Source: an uncultured Acetatifactor sp.
Lineage (GTDB): Bacteria > Bacillota > Clostridia > Lachnospirales > Lachnospiraceae
Length of the DNA stretch: 16,074 bases
Reading direction: 5' to 3'
NCBI GenBank assembly: GCA_910578815.1
Contig: CAJTSE010000016.1
Location: 66,931-83,004 of the forward strand
Numbering within the stretch: the first letter of the stretch is position 1; each line of letters starts with the position of its first letter. The notes beneath the pieces were generated by a model. That model was not told the origin of the DNA. It saw only the letters and a program-made list of their open reading frames with translations, and did not search any database. This document shows positions 1 to 5,133 of this stretch, one piece after another. The position numbers and the translations under genes were made by a program.

Positions 1-43
1 TAAAATCAAATGCCGCTTCGCGTCGCTTGATTTTCTTCCTCGC

Positions 44-751
44 TCAAAAATGCAGCCTTCTGCGCACCGCATTGCGCAGTCTTCTGCGGGACAGCATGGT
101 AATGACCGCAATATCAAGGATACCGCACACCGTCAGCACTACCGCAGACCAGCTTAAAGCGATGTTTCCTCCCACAAATCTGTCAATCAGAATCTCCAGC
201 CCCATACAAAGCAGCCCTACCGCCGTAAAAATGTACAAAGAAACCGTCAAAAAGGACCTTGGCAGTTTACGGACACAAACGGTAAAAGCCTCAGCCAGCA
301 CCGTAATCAGCACTGTTATCGGCAATCCCAGGCCCCAGAGCCAGTCTCTGGTCCCCGTAAGATAAGAAAGCATAAACAAATACAGAGCCACGGCTCCGCC
401 GTCATACAATAACGAAACATACACCGGCTGCTTTGTATAGATAACCGCCGGAATCATAATCACCCACAGTATAATACAGGCTCCAATCACTGCCAAGGAC
501 CAGAGAGATTCCTGAAAGGTAAGCGCATTCAGAATGCCGCAGGTCACGGCTGTGGCAAGCACCACCATTGATACCAAAATCCCTAAGTCCTTTCTTTTTA
601 CTGTCTCCACCTGTCCCTGCTCCGTCGGAAATGGACGCTGTGCCATAGCCATTTTCTCAAGCTCTTTTGGGTTAATCACCGGCGTATTACACAAGGGGCA
701 TTCTCTCGCGGAAGCATCCAGTTCCACCCCGCAGTTTACACAATATGACAT
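44..751 (-). CDS. DUF6320-type zinc-ribbon integral membrane protein
   Basis: Protein of 235 aa. It opens with a short zinc ribbon (Cys4, Cys7, Cys18, Cys21; CVNC and CPLC pairs), followed after about 45 residues by roughly six hydrophobic segments and a basic Arg-rich C-terminus. This layout matches the DUF6320 family of Firmicutes as I know it; its biochemical role is unknown. The start chosen is the ATG at 751, because GGAGG lies 6 nt upstream (758-762). A longer in-frame start at 784 has no ribosome site and would overlap the upstream gene. The start is one base after the stop of the acyltransferase gene, whose last codons contain the ribosome site, so the two are translationally coupled. 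A joint role in membrane or acyl metabolism is inferred only from this pairing. It is a host gene, outside the prophage. Confidence 0.8.
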   Translation of the reverse strand: MSYCVNCGVELDASARECPLCNTPVINPKELEKMAMAQRPFPTEQGQVETVKRKDLGILVSMVVLATAVTCGILNALTFQESLWSLAVIGACIILWVIMIPAVIYTKQPVYVSLLYDGGAVALYLFMLSYLTGTRDWLWGLGLPITVLITVLAEAFTVCVRKLPRSFLTVSLYIFTAVGLLCMGLEILIDRFVGGNIALSWSAVVLTVCGILDIAVITMLSRRRLRNAVRRRLHF

Positions 752-752
752 T

Positions 753-2066
753 CTAATCCTCCACCCTTTCCCGATTGCTCTCAATCTTTACATGAATTCC
801 GTCCTGCACCAGCCTGCGGAAAAAATATCGCTCCACATCCGCTTCGATAATACTGCTGGCAAAGTTTACGGTCAATACATCTTCATAGCTGATAATGGCA
901 CAGTTTGTTCTTCTGGAAAAGGGCTGCCCCATATAAATATCAAAGCGGTCAATATATGGCTTCATCCCCTCCGGCACCTTCATGGCCCCCATGTTTGTCA
1001 GGCCCGCGGAAGAATTCCGGTCCTGCACTTTTGTGTAAAAGGTTTTCACCACCAAGTCCTTCAAAAACAAAGGCACTACTCGTATCAGCGGATTGCGCTG
1101 AGTGGCTGCATTGGTAGTAATATCGCCCCGCAGCAGCTTTTCGTTTATATAATAACGCATGTAATTGTGTACCTGCTCCACAATCTCTTCAAAGGTATAT
1201 TCGCCCAGCCTGGGATCTACCCCCGGATAAATCATGGTAATGAAATTCCGCAGCGTGCCCGTAGGAAAAAATCTTCGCAGATTCACGGGCATGGCAATCT
1301 TCACTGGGCGCAGACGGATGCGGCTCTCCTTCAGCTGCTTTGTCAAAAGCGCCTGCAGCAGCACCGCGTTCAGGTATTCCGTAATCGTGGCATGATACTT
1401 CTTTGCCACTGCCATAACTTCCGAAACCGACATAATGCCGTCAATAATGTTCAACGTATAAAAGGGTTCCGCCGTTCCCCTGACCCGGTATGCCTTTTCC
1501 TGCAGCCTGGGCGGACAGACCTTGGCATTGGCATACTTCATGTAAGCGTCCTCCAGCTCTTCTTCCTTTGGCGACTCCCCAATATCCAAAACAAAGCCCC
1601 CGTTTCCGATCTCGCCATGTCCCAGCAGCCGCAGATAGATAGCCGTCAGCGTCTGTAACACACACATGCCTCCTGTTCCGTCCCCCAGACTGTGATGCGC
1701 CTCCAGGGCAATCCGGTTGCGAAAATAGTATACTCTAATTAAATAACGATTGTTTGCCTTGAAATACATAGGCTGACAGGGATTTTTCACATCCTCCTGC
1801 ACAAACGGGCCGGGCCGGTCGTTGGGCTCCAGATACCGCCAGAACAGCCCCTTGCGGATCGCCGCCTTATAGGTGGGAAACCTGGGCAGCGTCATGTCCA
1901 GCGCCTTCTGCAGTACCTCCGGCTGTATTTCCTCCTTCAAAACCACTGACAGCCGGTACACCGAGGAAAAGTCCCGCCGCTGCAGGGTAGGATATACGAT
2001 GGCCGACAGATCCAGCTTATACCATTCCCGCCTTCCGCTTTTTTCTTTGATCTCCTTATTTCCCAT
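753..2066 (-). CDS. condensation/alcohol acetyltransferase-fold enzyme
   Basis: Protein of 437 aa with the HHxxxDG signature of the chloramphenicol acetyltransferase/condensation/wax ester synthase superfamily (HHSLGDG at about residues 124-130). The second His is the expected catalytic base for acyl transfer to an alcohol or amine. Length and overall arrangement fit stand-alone members annotated as alcohol acetyltransferases; the substrates cannot be read from sequence. A TTG lies directly before the ATG at 2066, and the ATG is preferred. An AAAGG element lies about 10 nt upstream. It is the first gene of a two-gene unit with the DUF6320 protein. It is a host gene, divided from the prophage by tRNA-Leu. 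Confidence 0.8.
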   Translation of the reverse strand: MGNKEIKEKSGRREWYKLDLSAIVYPTLQRRDFSSVYRLSVVLKEEIQPEVLQKALDMTLPRFPTYKAAIRKGLFWRYLEPNDRPGPFVQEDVKNPCQPMYFKANNRYLIRVYYFRNRIALEAHHSLGDGTGGMCVLQTLTAIYLRLLGHGEIGNGGFVLDIGESPKEEELEDAYMKYANAKVCPPRLQEKAYRVRGTAEPFYTLNIIDGIMSVSEVMAVAKKYHATITEYLNAVLLQALLTKQLKESRIRLRPVKIAMPVNLRRFFPTGTLRNFITMIYPGVDPRLGEYTFEEIVEQVHNYMRYYINEKLLRGDITTNAATQRNPLIRVVPLFLKDLVVKTFYTKVQDRNSSAGLTNMGAMKVPEGMKPYIDRFDIYMGQPFSRRTNCAIISYEDVLTVNFASSIIEADVERYFFRRLVQDGIHVKIESNRERVED

Positions 2067-2138
2067 CAAGTTTCTAACCTTTCAGATTTTAAACGCGCAC
2101 CAGCCGGACATAACCGGATAACCCCATGTCAAACTAGC

Positions 2139-2171
2139 AAAAAAGAGTGCTAAGCATGATACTTAACACTC
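2139..2171 (-). terminator. intrinsic terminator of tRNA-Leu
   Basis: On the minus strand, arms GAGTGTTAAG and CTTAGCACTC (10 bp including one G-U) enclose a 7-nt loop and are followed by six T residues. It lies 8 nt past the tRNA 3' end and closes the tRNA transcript. Confidence 0.9.
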
Positions 2172-2178
2172 TCATTTA

Positions 2179-2262
2179 TGCAGGAAAAGAGACTTGAACT
2201 CTCATGGTATTGCTACCACACGGACCTGAACCGTGCGCGTCTGCCAATTCCGCCATTCCTGC
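2179..2262 (-). tRNA. tRNA-Leu (anticodon CAG)
   Basis: An 84-nt class II tRNA. The acceptor arm GCAGGAA pairs with TTCCTGC followed by discriminator A. The anticodon stem GCACGG/CCGTGT has the loop TTCAGGT, giving anticodon CAG. There is a long variable arm, as expected for leucine, and a T arm around GTTCAAG. No CCA is encoded. It has its own promoter and terminator. It is the last clear host feature before phage DNA. I see no partial copy of its 3' end on the phage side within the window, so it is not shown to be an attachment site. Confidence 0.95.
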
Positions 2263-2273
2263 GAACAAATTGT

Positions 2274-2302
2274 ATTTTACACGATTTATTCGCAGAAGTC
2301 AA
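2274..2302 (-). promoter_or_regulatory. sigma-A promoter of tRNA-Leu
   Basis: On the minus strand TTGACT (2297-2302), a 17-nt spacer and TAAAAT (2274-2279) lie just upstream of the tRNA 5' end at 2262. Near-consensus boxes and ideal spacing make this a confident housekeeping promoter. Confidence 0.85.
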
Positions 2303-2533
2303 TAATTATTTTAAAATTTTTACATTATTGAAAATGTCAACATTAAATGCGAAAGTTTTTTTGATTTTTTCGCTTTCAGCAATACGCACAATAAACAATG
2401 CTATTTATTGTGCATTTTTTACATAATGCAAGTTTTGGTTTTGGTGTGATGCAGATCCGGATCCGGATCGCGTTCTGTGATACCTAAAAATAGGCGCACG
2501 AAATAAAAGCCACTCGCACAACAAACATTTGTT
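2303..2533. other. gene-less host/prophage border region
   Basis: This stretch of 231 bases holds no convincing gene. The left part (2303-2440) is very AT-rich. It contains a plus-strand terminator-like hairpin (2386-2420) and a smaller stem GCGAAA/TTTCGC (about 2349-2372). The right part (2445-2533) is more GC-balanced and includes a run of GATCCG units (about 2455-2469). The switch from host to phage DNA probably lies here, but no exact end can be fixed from one sequence. Confidence 0.5.
2386..2420 (+). terminator. orphan plus-strand intrinsic terminator
   Basis: Perfect 10-bp arms (GCACAATAAA and TTTATTGTGC) with an 8-nt loop are followed by A and six T residues on the plus strand. No plus-strand gene precedes it, so it may end an unseen transcript or be left over from the uninterrupted host locus. 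Confidence 0.6.
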
Positions 2534-3562
2534 CTATGCTGCAATCTTTTCCAATTCCTTATTATATAGTTCCTCTGCCGTCATATACTGATGCAGGCGG
2601 CGCGGGTAGTTATTGATCCACTCTGCTATATTATCAATATCTCCCTGCGTCTTATCATCAAAATTTACGCCCTTTGGAATGTGACGGCGCACTAATTTGT
2701 TTTGGTTCTCATTGCTGCCTCGTTCCCAACTGCTATATGGGTGACAGTAATATATCTTTGTCCTTTTCTTTTTGCTACGCCTTGACCGCTCCATGCCTTC
2801 CCAATCCGCAAATTCCGATCCATTGTCTACGGTTATGCTTTTAAAGATTTCTCTAAATTTCTTTCCTAACTTCCTTTCCAATCGGTCTAATGCTTTTACA
2901 ACTGCTGCCGATGTATGATCTTTCAGTAAAAAAATAATTTCTTTGCGCGTTTTCCTCTCTGTCAGTACCAATAAAGCCTTTTTGGAAACGCCCCGCGCCC
3001 CAACAACGGAATCCATTTCCCAATGCCCAAATTCCTCCCGCGTGTCTATTTCGTCCGGTCTGTTCTCGATGCTCTCCCCTTTTGTAGCCCGCTTTTGTGT
3101 AGTTTTCCGCTTATGTTTCTTTTCTCCTTTTCTCTTTTCCGGCAGGTGTTTCATTGTCAAATTCAGAAAAACGCCCTTATCAATGTAACTATATAGAGTG
3201 GTTACGCATATTGAAAAATCATATCCTTCAGCTTTTACTTTTGCCAGTGCCGCCGCAGGACTGTACCCCTCATTTATTATAATTTCCTCTATCCGGTCAG
3301 CAAATGCCTTCTCATTCCCTATTTTCAGATCCGCGCCCTTTGCAGCTAAAACCTCCTCTTTATGCTGCTGCGCTATGTCGGGGCTGTACCTCATTTCCTT
3401 TGTAAGATCCGAATTTAACGCCTCAAACTGTCCTCGGTTTAATTCTCTATAAATCGTGCTTATATGAAAATGCAGAATTTCCGCGATCTCTTTTGGCTTG
3501 TGTTTTGCCTTAATAAGTACCTCCAACCGTAACCGGTCATTATATGTAAGTTGTTTACTCAT
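2534..3562 (-). CDS. IS30-family DDE transposase
   Basis: Protein of 342 aa. An N-terminal helix-turn-helix (about residues 22-42, KPKEIAEILHFHISTIYREL) is followed by a second DNA-binding region and a basic linker. The integrase-like core has the IS30 triad: Asp184 in GHWEMDSVVG, Asp246 in TVDNGSEF, and Glu280 in WERGSNENQNKLVRRHIPKG. All three residues are present and the length is normal, so it should be active. The ATG at 3562 has only a weak ribosome site (AGTGAG). It lies at the phage/host border on the same strand as the phage genes. No clear long inverted repeats frame it; a weak TAGGCG pair lies at 2491 and 3594. It may be a resident insertion sequence or the phage's own mobilisation enzyme. 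Confidence 0.92.
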   Translation of the reverse strand: MSKQLTYNDRLRLEVLIKAKHKPKEIAEILHFHISTIYRELNRGQFEALNSDLTKEMRYSPDIAQQHKEEVLAAKGADLKIGNEKAFADRIEEIIINEGYSPAAALAKVKAEGYDFSICVTTLYSYIDKGVFLNLTMKHLPEKRKGEKKHKRKTTQKRATKGESIENRPDEIDTREEFGHWEMDSVVGARGVSKKALLVLTERKTRKEIIFLLKDHTSAAVVKALDRLERKLGKKFREIFKSITVDNGSEFADWEGMERSRRSKKKRTKIYYCHPYSSWERGSNENQNKLVRRHIPKGVNFDDKTQGDIDNIAEWINNYPRRLHQYMTAEELYNKELEKIAA

Positions 3563-3593
3563 AATTATATTATCTCACTTTCTGCACACGCCT

Positions 3594-3627
3594 AAGGGCG
3601 GCGGGTAATAGTCTACCTGCCGCCCTT
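3594..3627. repeat. strong GC-rich hairpin
   Basis: Inverted repeat: AAGGGCGGC, one mismatch, then GGTA, a 6-nt loop, and the complementary arm ending GCCGCCCTT. It lies between the ribbon-helix-helix gene and the transposase. Neither strand has a good T-tract after it, so it is not a standard intrinsic terminator. It could slow read-through or protect the 3' end of the upstream mRNA. Confidence 0.6.
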
Positions 3628-3642
3628 TACGCGCCAAACCTT

Positions 3643-3825
3643 TTATTTCATATCATCGTCAATTAAGCTGTTTATATATTCGTTTACGCTCTTTCCCGCT
3701 GCTGCTGCCCTTTTCTTTATTTCCTCCTTTCTGCCCTTTGGCACCGTTAAATTGATCCGGTCATACTTCTCTTTGATATAGTCGTTTTGGTATGCAATTT
3801 GGTTAAACTCATTGTTGGATCGCAA
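3643..3825 (-). CDS. small ribbon-helix-helix DNA-binding protein (TTG start)
   Basis: Protein of 60 aa. The C-terminal two thirds form a typical Arc/CopG-like ribbon-helix-helix: strand RINLTVP, helix A KGRKEEIKKRAAAAG, helix B KSVNEYINSLIDDDM. Such proteins dimerise and bind inverted repeats. The start chosen is TTG at 3825, because AAAGGAGG (about 3833-3840) lies 7 nt upstream. The ATG at 3861 would add 12 residues but has no ribosome site and falls within the antisense promoter region. It lies downstream of the toxin-like peptide gene and could be read from the same promoter (4085-4113). Whether it binds the palindromic operators at 4095-4130 and 4737-4772 is inference. Confidence 0.75.
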   Translation of the reverse strand: MRSNNEFNQIAYQNDYIKEKYDRINLTVPKGRKEEIKKRAAAAGKSVNEYINSLIDDDMK

Positions 3826-3841
3826 TTTCAGCCCTCCTTTC

Positions 3842-3869
3842 TTGACTTTTCCGGCTCCCATGATATAAT
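3842..3869 (+). promoter_or_regulatory. consensus promoter of predicted antisense RNA
   Basis: Plus-strand TTGACT (3842-3847), a 16-nt spacer and a perfect TATAAT (3864-3869) place a start near 3876. It is one of very few credible plus-strand promoters in the phage part and points into the small membrane-peptide gene, opposite to its mRNA. Confidence 0.7.
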
Positions 3870-3875
3870 GTAAAT

Positions 3876-3961
3876 CAGTTAAGGGGCTTTAGTTACTTAG
3901 TTGCTATTGCTCTTTATCGTCTTTGGGGTTGTCGGTTTGGTCGCTGTCAACCCTATTTTTT
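3876..3961 (+). ncRNA. predicted antisense RNA, candidate type I antitoxin
   Basis: The RNA is bounded by a consensus plus-strand promoter (start near 3876) and an intrinsic terminator (T-run ending at 3961), giving about 86 nt with no credible reading frame. It is fully complementary to the 3' end and the last 19 codons of the minus-strand peptide gene at 3904-4035. Convergent, 3'-overlapping antisense RNAs of this size are the antitoxins in Firmicutes type I systems such as txpA/RatA and bsrG/SR4. The assignment rests on architecture alone. Confidence 0.6.
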
Positions 3962-4035
3962 ATGTCCTTGATTATCTCTAAGACAATGACCGTTACTATT
4001 GCTACTTCTGCCAAAACTTCTATTAACTTTATCAT
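3904..4035 (-). CDS. small single-span membrane peptide, candidate type I toxin
   Basis: A 43-codon frame. It starts ATG at 4035, with GGAAAGGAAA about 10 nt upstream, and ends TAG at 3904. The peptide has a hydrophobic stretch at about residues 7-22 (VLAEVAIVTVIVLEII), then a charged hydrophilic tail (KDIKNR, then acidic and Lys-rich). This matches the general plan of Fst/TxpA-like membrane toxins, but I do not recognise the sequence as any named family. Support comes from context: a perfect consensus promoter 50 nt upstream, a convergent antisense RNA over its 3' half, and 5'-3' pairing of its mRNA. The ribbon-helix-helix gene follows. An alternative is a small phage membrane protein unrelated to toxicity. 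Confidence 0.65.
   Translation of the reverse strand: MIKLIEVLAEVAIVTVIVLEIIKDIKNRVDSDQTDNPKDDKEQ
3926..3961 (+). terminator. intrinsic terminator of antisense RNA
   Basis: GGGTTG (3926-3931) pairs with CAACCC (3948-3953), and the stem continues inward with a few pairs around an internal mismatch. It is followed by TA and six T residues (3956-3961) on the plus strand. On the minus strand there is no T-tract, so the convergent peptide mRNA would read through. Confidence 0.7.
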
Positions 4036-4084
4036 GGGGCTTGTTTCCTTTCCTTTGTACCGCCCCTTAACTGTTTACATGAAT

Positions 4085-4130
4085 ATTATAACGCATATTA
4101 CGCAATATGTCAATACATATTGCGTAATAT
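4085..4130 (-). promoter_or_regulatory. consensus promoter inside a perfect palindromic operator (P2)
   Basis: On the minus strand TTGACA (4108-4113), a 17-nt spacer and TATAAT (4085-4090) form a perfect sigma-A promoter, with a start near 4078. The -35 box lies in a perfect inverted repeat with 16-bp arms (4095-4110 and 4115-4130, ATATTACGCAATATGT) and a 4-nt centre. Each arm is itself a near palindrome (ATATTRCGYAATAT), so two dimers could bind. Such placement implies repression. Confidence 0.85.
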
Positions 4131-4139
4131 TTTCAGATT

Positions 4140-4427
4140 TTATAAAACTGCCTGCATCGCCTCTTTTGCCTCATCGTCCAAATACCAATACCGCCCGAAA
4201 CCCCTTGTATATGGTTTATCAGAATTTACTTTATATACTCTGTTTTCGCTCGTTACTTTTCCGTCAACCCTTATTTGCTGCCAAATCGCGCCGCCGCGCT
4301 TTATGTATTCCGTTTCCAGTAGCCGCCCTTCGTATATTTCCGAAACTGTGGCTTTCTTCCTTTGCTCTGCCTCCGTCTGCTGCGCCTCTTTAATTGCAGC
4401 TTGTACCAATGTGCTATACTCTGCCAT
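4140..4427 (-). CDS. hypothetical phage protein
   Basis: Protein of 95 aa that I do not recognise. The N-terminal 25 residues look helical (Ala/Glu/Gln-rich). The C-terminal part is richer in aromatic and strand-forming residues (GAIWQQIRVDGKV, FGRYWYLDDEAKEAM). There is no membrane segment or signal peptide. AGGAGG lies close upstream, starting within the TAG stop of the previous gene, so the two are coupled and read from the promoter at 4727-4755. Its stop is about 10 bp before the next operator (P2) and no terminator divides them. Likely a short phage accessory or regulatory protein. Confidence 0.75.
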   Translation of the reverse strand: MAEYSTLVQAAIKEAQQTEAEQRKKATVSEIYEGRLLETEYIKRGGAIWQQIRVDGKVTSENRVYKVNSDKPYTRGFGRYWYLDDEAKEAMQAVL

Positions 4428-4439
4428 TTTCCTGCCCTC

Positions 4440-4694
4440 CTACATCATTTCTAAAATAGTTTCCAACTGCTGCCGCCTGCCCCTTATCATCGCCGCCGCT
4501 GTCTGTGTGTCAATTTTCCCCGCTGTCGCCTTTACTATTGCCCTTGCCAACGCCTCAAATGCCTTGTATTCCTCACTATATGCCAAATCAAAAACCTTTT
4601 CTTTTTCCTCATTTTCCGGATCATTTTCATATTCCCGATCGGCTGCATCTGCTTTTCTTTCTGCCTCTTTTAATCTCTCTAACAATTCTTTCAT
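4440..4694 (-). CDS. hypothetical helical, highly charged phage protein
   Basis: Protein of 84 aa, rich in Glu, Lys and Ala and probably almost all alpha-helical; the first 45 residues could form a coiled coil (ELLERLKEAERKADAADREY). I do not recognise a family. The start at 4694 is chosen because AGAGAGG lies about 9 nt upstream (4704-4710). The earlier ATG at 4715 has no ribosome site and lies just after the -10 box. It is the first gene after promoter P1 and is coupled to the 95-aa gene. Confidence 0.75.
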   Translation of the reverse strand: MKELLERLKEAERKADAADREYENDPENEEKEKVFDLAYSEEYKAFEALARAIVKATAGKIDTQTAAAMIRGRRQQLETILEMM

Positions 4695-4726
4695 GGTGTT
4701 TTTCCTCTCTTTCATTTGATATATCC

Positions 4727-4772
4727 ATTATATTACATATTGCGCAATATGTCAATACATATTGCGTAATAT
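4727..4772 (-). promoter_or_regulatory. second consensus promoter with matching operator (P1)
   Basis: On the minus strand TTGACA (4750-4755), a 17-nt spacer and TATAAT (4727-4732). The operator arms at 4737-4752 and 4757-4772 match those of P2 with a single change, which makes the left arm a perfect 14-bp palindrome (ATATTGCGCAATAT). A 32-bp segment (4744-4775) is identical to 4102-4133. One regulator probably controls both promoters. Confidence 0.85.
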
Positions 4773-4791
4773 TTTAAAAATATTTCCGCGC

Positions 4792-4826
4792 ACAAAAATA
4801 AAGGGGTATAGCCCGCGCCATACCCC
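4792..4826 (-). terminator. terminator of the lysis/late transcript
   Basis: On the minus strand GGGGTAT pairs with ATACCCC (4820-4826 with 4803-4809) around a GC-rich 10-nt loop. It is followed by TTTATTTTTG. It lies just past the SPOR-like gene and separates the long late transcript from promoter P1. Confidence 0.85.
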
Positions 4827-4847
4827 AACATTGCAATTACATTTTCT

Positions 4848-5123
4848 TTACTGCTCGGAAACCTCGGCTTTTACCTTTTTCGCCTCGATTGCCTTTTTTG
4901 CCGCCTCTGCCTCTGCTTTCGTCATGCCCCCGGCATAAAGCAGGCTGTACTCCGTTTTGCAGATTGTCAGCGATACATGAACGCCCGCCCTTCTCGCCTC
5001 TGCTGCCCTCTGCAACGCCTCATTTCGTGCTTTAAATGTGCCGCAGGTAACTTTATATGCCTTTTCCGTTTTAGGCGGCTCCTGCGCCTCTCCTGCCGCC
5101 TTGCTTGCCTTGTTTTCTGCCAT
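4848..5123 (-). CDS. SPOR-like domain protein of the lysis module
   Basis: Protein of 91 aa. After a short hydrophilic start, residues about 22-88 resemble a SPOR fold: YKVTCGTFKARNEALQRAAEARRAGV, a second strand pair, then GGMTKAEAEAAKKAIEAKKVKAEV. This repeats the strand-helix layout typical of the domain, which binds septal peptidoglycan lacking stem peptides. There is no signal peptide. AAGGAGG lies 5-6 nt before the ATG. It follows the endolysin by 10 nt and is the last gene before a terminator. It may be an accessory factor directing or assisting lysis; the fold call is by eye. Confidence 0.6.
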   Translation of the reverse strand: MAENKASKAAGEAQEPPKTEKAYKVTCGTFKARNEALQRAAEARRAGVHVSLTICKTEYSLLYAGGMTKAEAEAAKKAIEAKKVKAEVSEQ

Positions 5124-5133
5124 GTGCGCCTCC

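Larger units (their letters stand above)
3870..4078. repeat. long-range inverted repeat linking mRNA 5' and 3' regions
   Basis: CAGTTAAGGGGC at 3876-3887 is the exact reverse complement of 4062-4073. After a one-base bulge (3875), GTAAA at 3870-3874 pairs with TTTAC at 4074-4078. This gives 17 bp around the peptide gene. The outer arm starts at the predicted 5' end of the peptide mRNA (near 4078), so the mRNA can close on itself. A competing GCCCC at 4036-4040, directly before the start codon, can pair with the same GGGGC and trap the ribosome site in a loop. Confidence 0.85.

Noticed and set aside
534..1658. Long plus-strand open frame opposite the acyltransferase gene
   Set aside because: It is the shadow of a well-supported minus-strand enzyme with HHSLGDG. 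It has no ribosome site, and its composition (many His, Gln, Arg) is not protein-like.
2067..2135. TTGACA at about 2124-2129 (minus strand) as promoter of the acyltransferase operon
   Set aside because: No acceptable -10 box lies at 16-18 nt; the promoter of this operon is not identified.
2179..2262. tRNA-Leu as prophage attachment site
   Set aside because: The tRNA is intact, but its 3' end points to the host side and no duplicate of it is seen on the phage side, nor is there an integrase gene. The far prophage end is not visible.
2445..2480. GATCCG units near 2455-2469 as an origin or repeat array
   Set aside because: Only two to three short units; GGATC and GGATCC are common throughout these phage genes (for example near 15795), so this looks like chance.
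2491..3594. Inward-facing TAGGCG pair as inverted repeats of a standard IS30 element
   Set aside because: Only six bases match clearly and the following bases align poorly. Too weak to annotate as an insertion sequence boundary.
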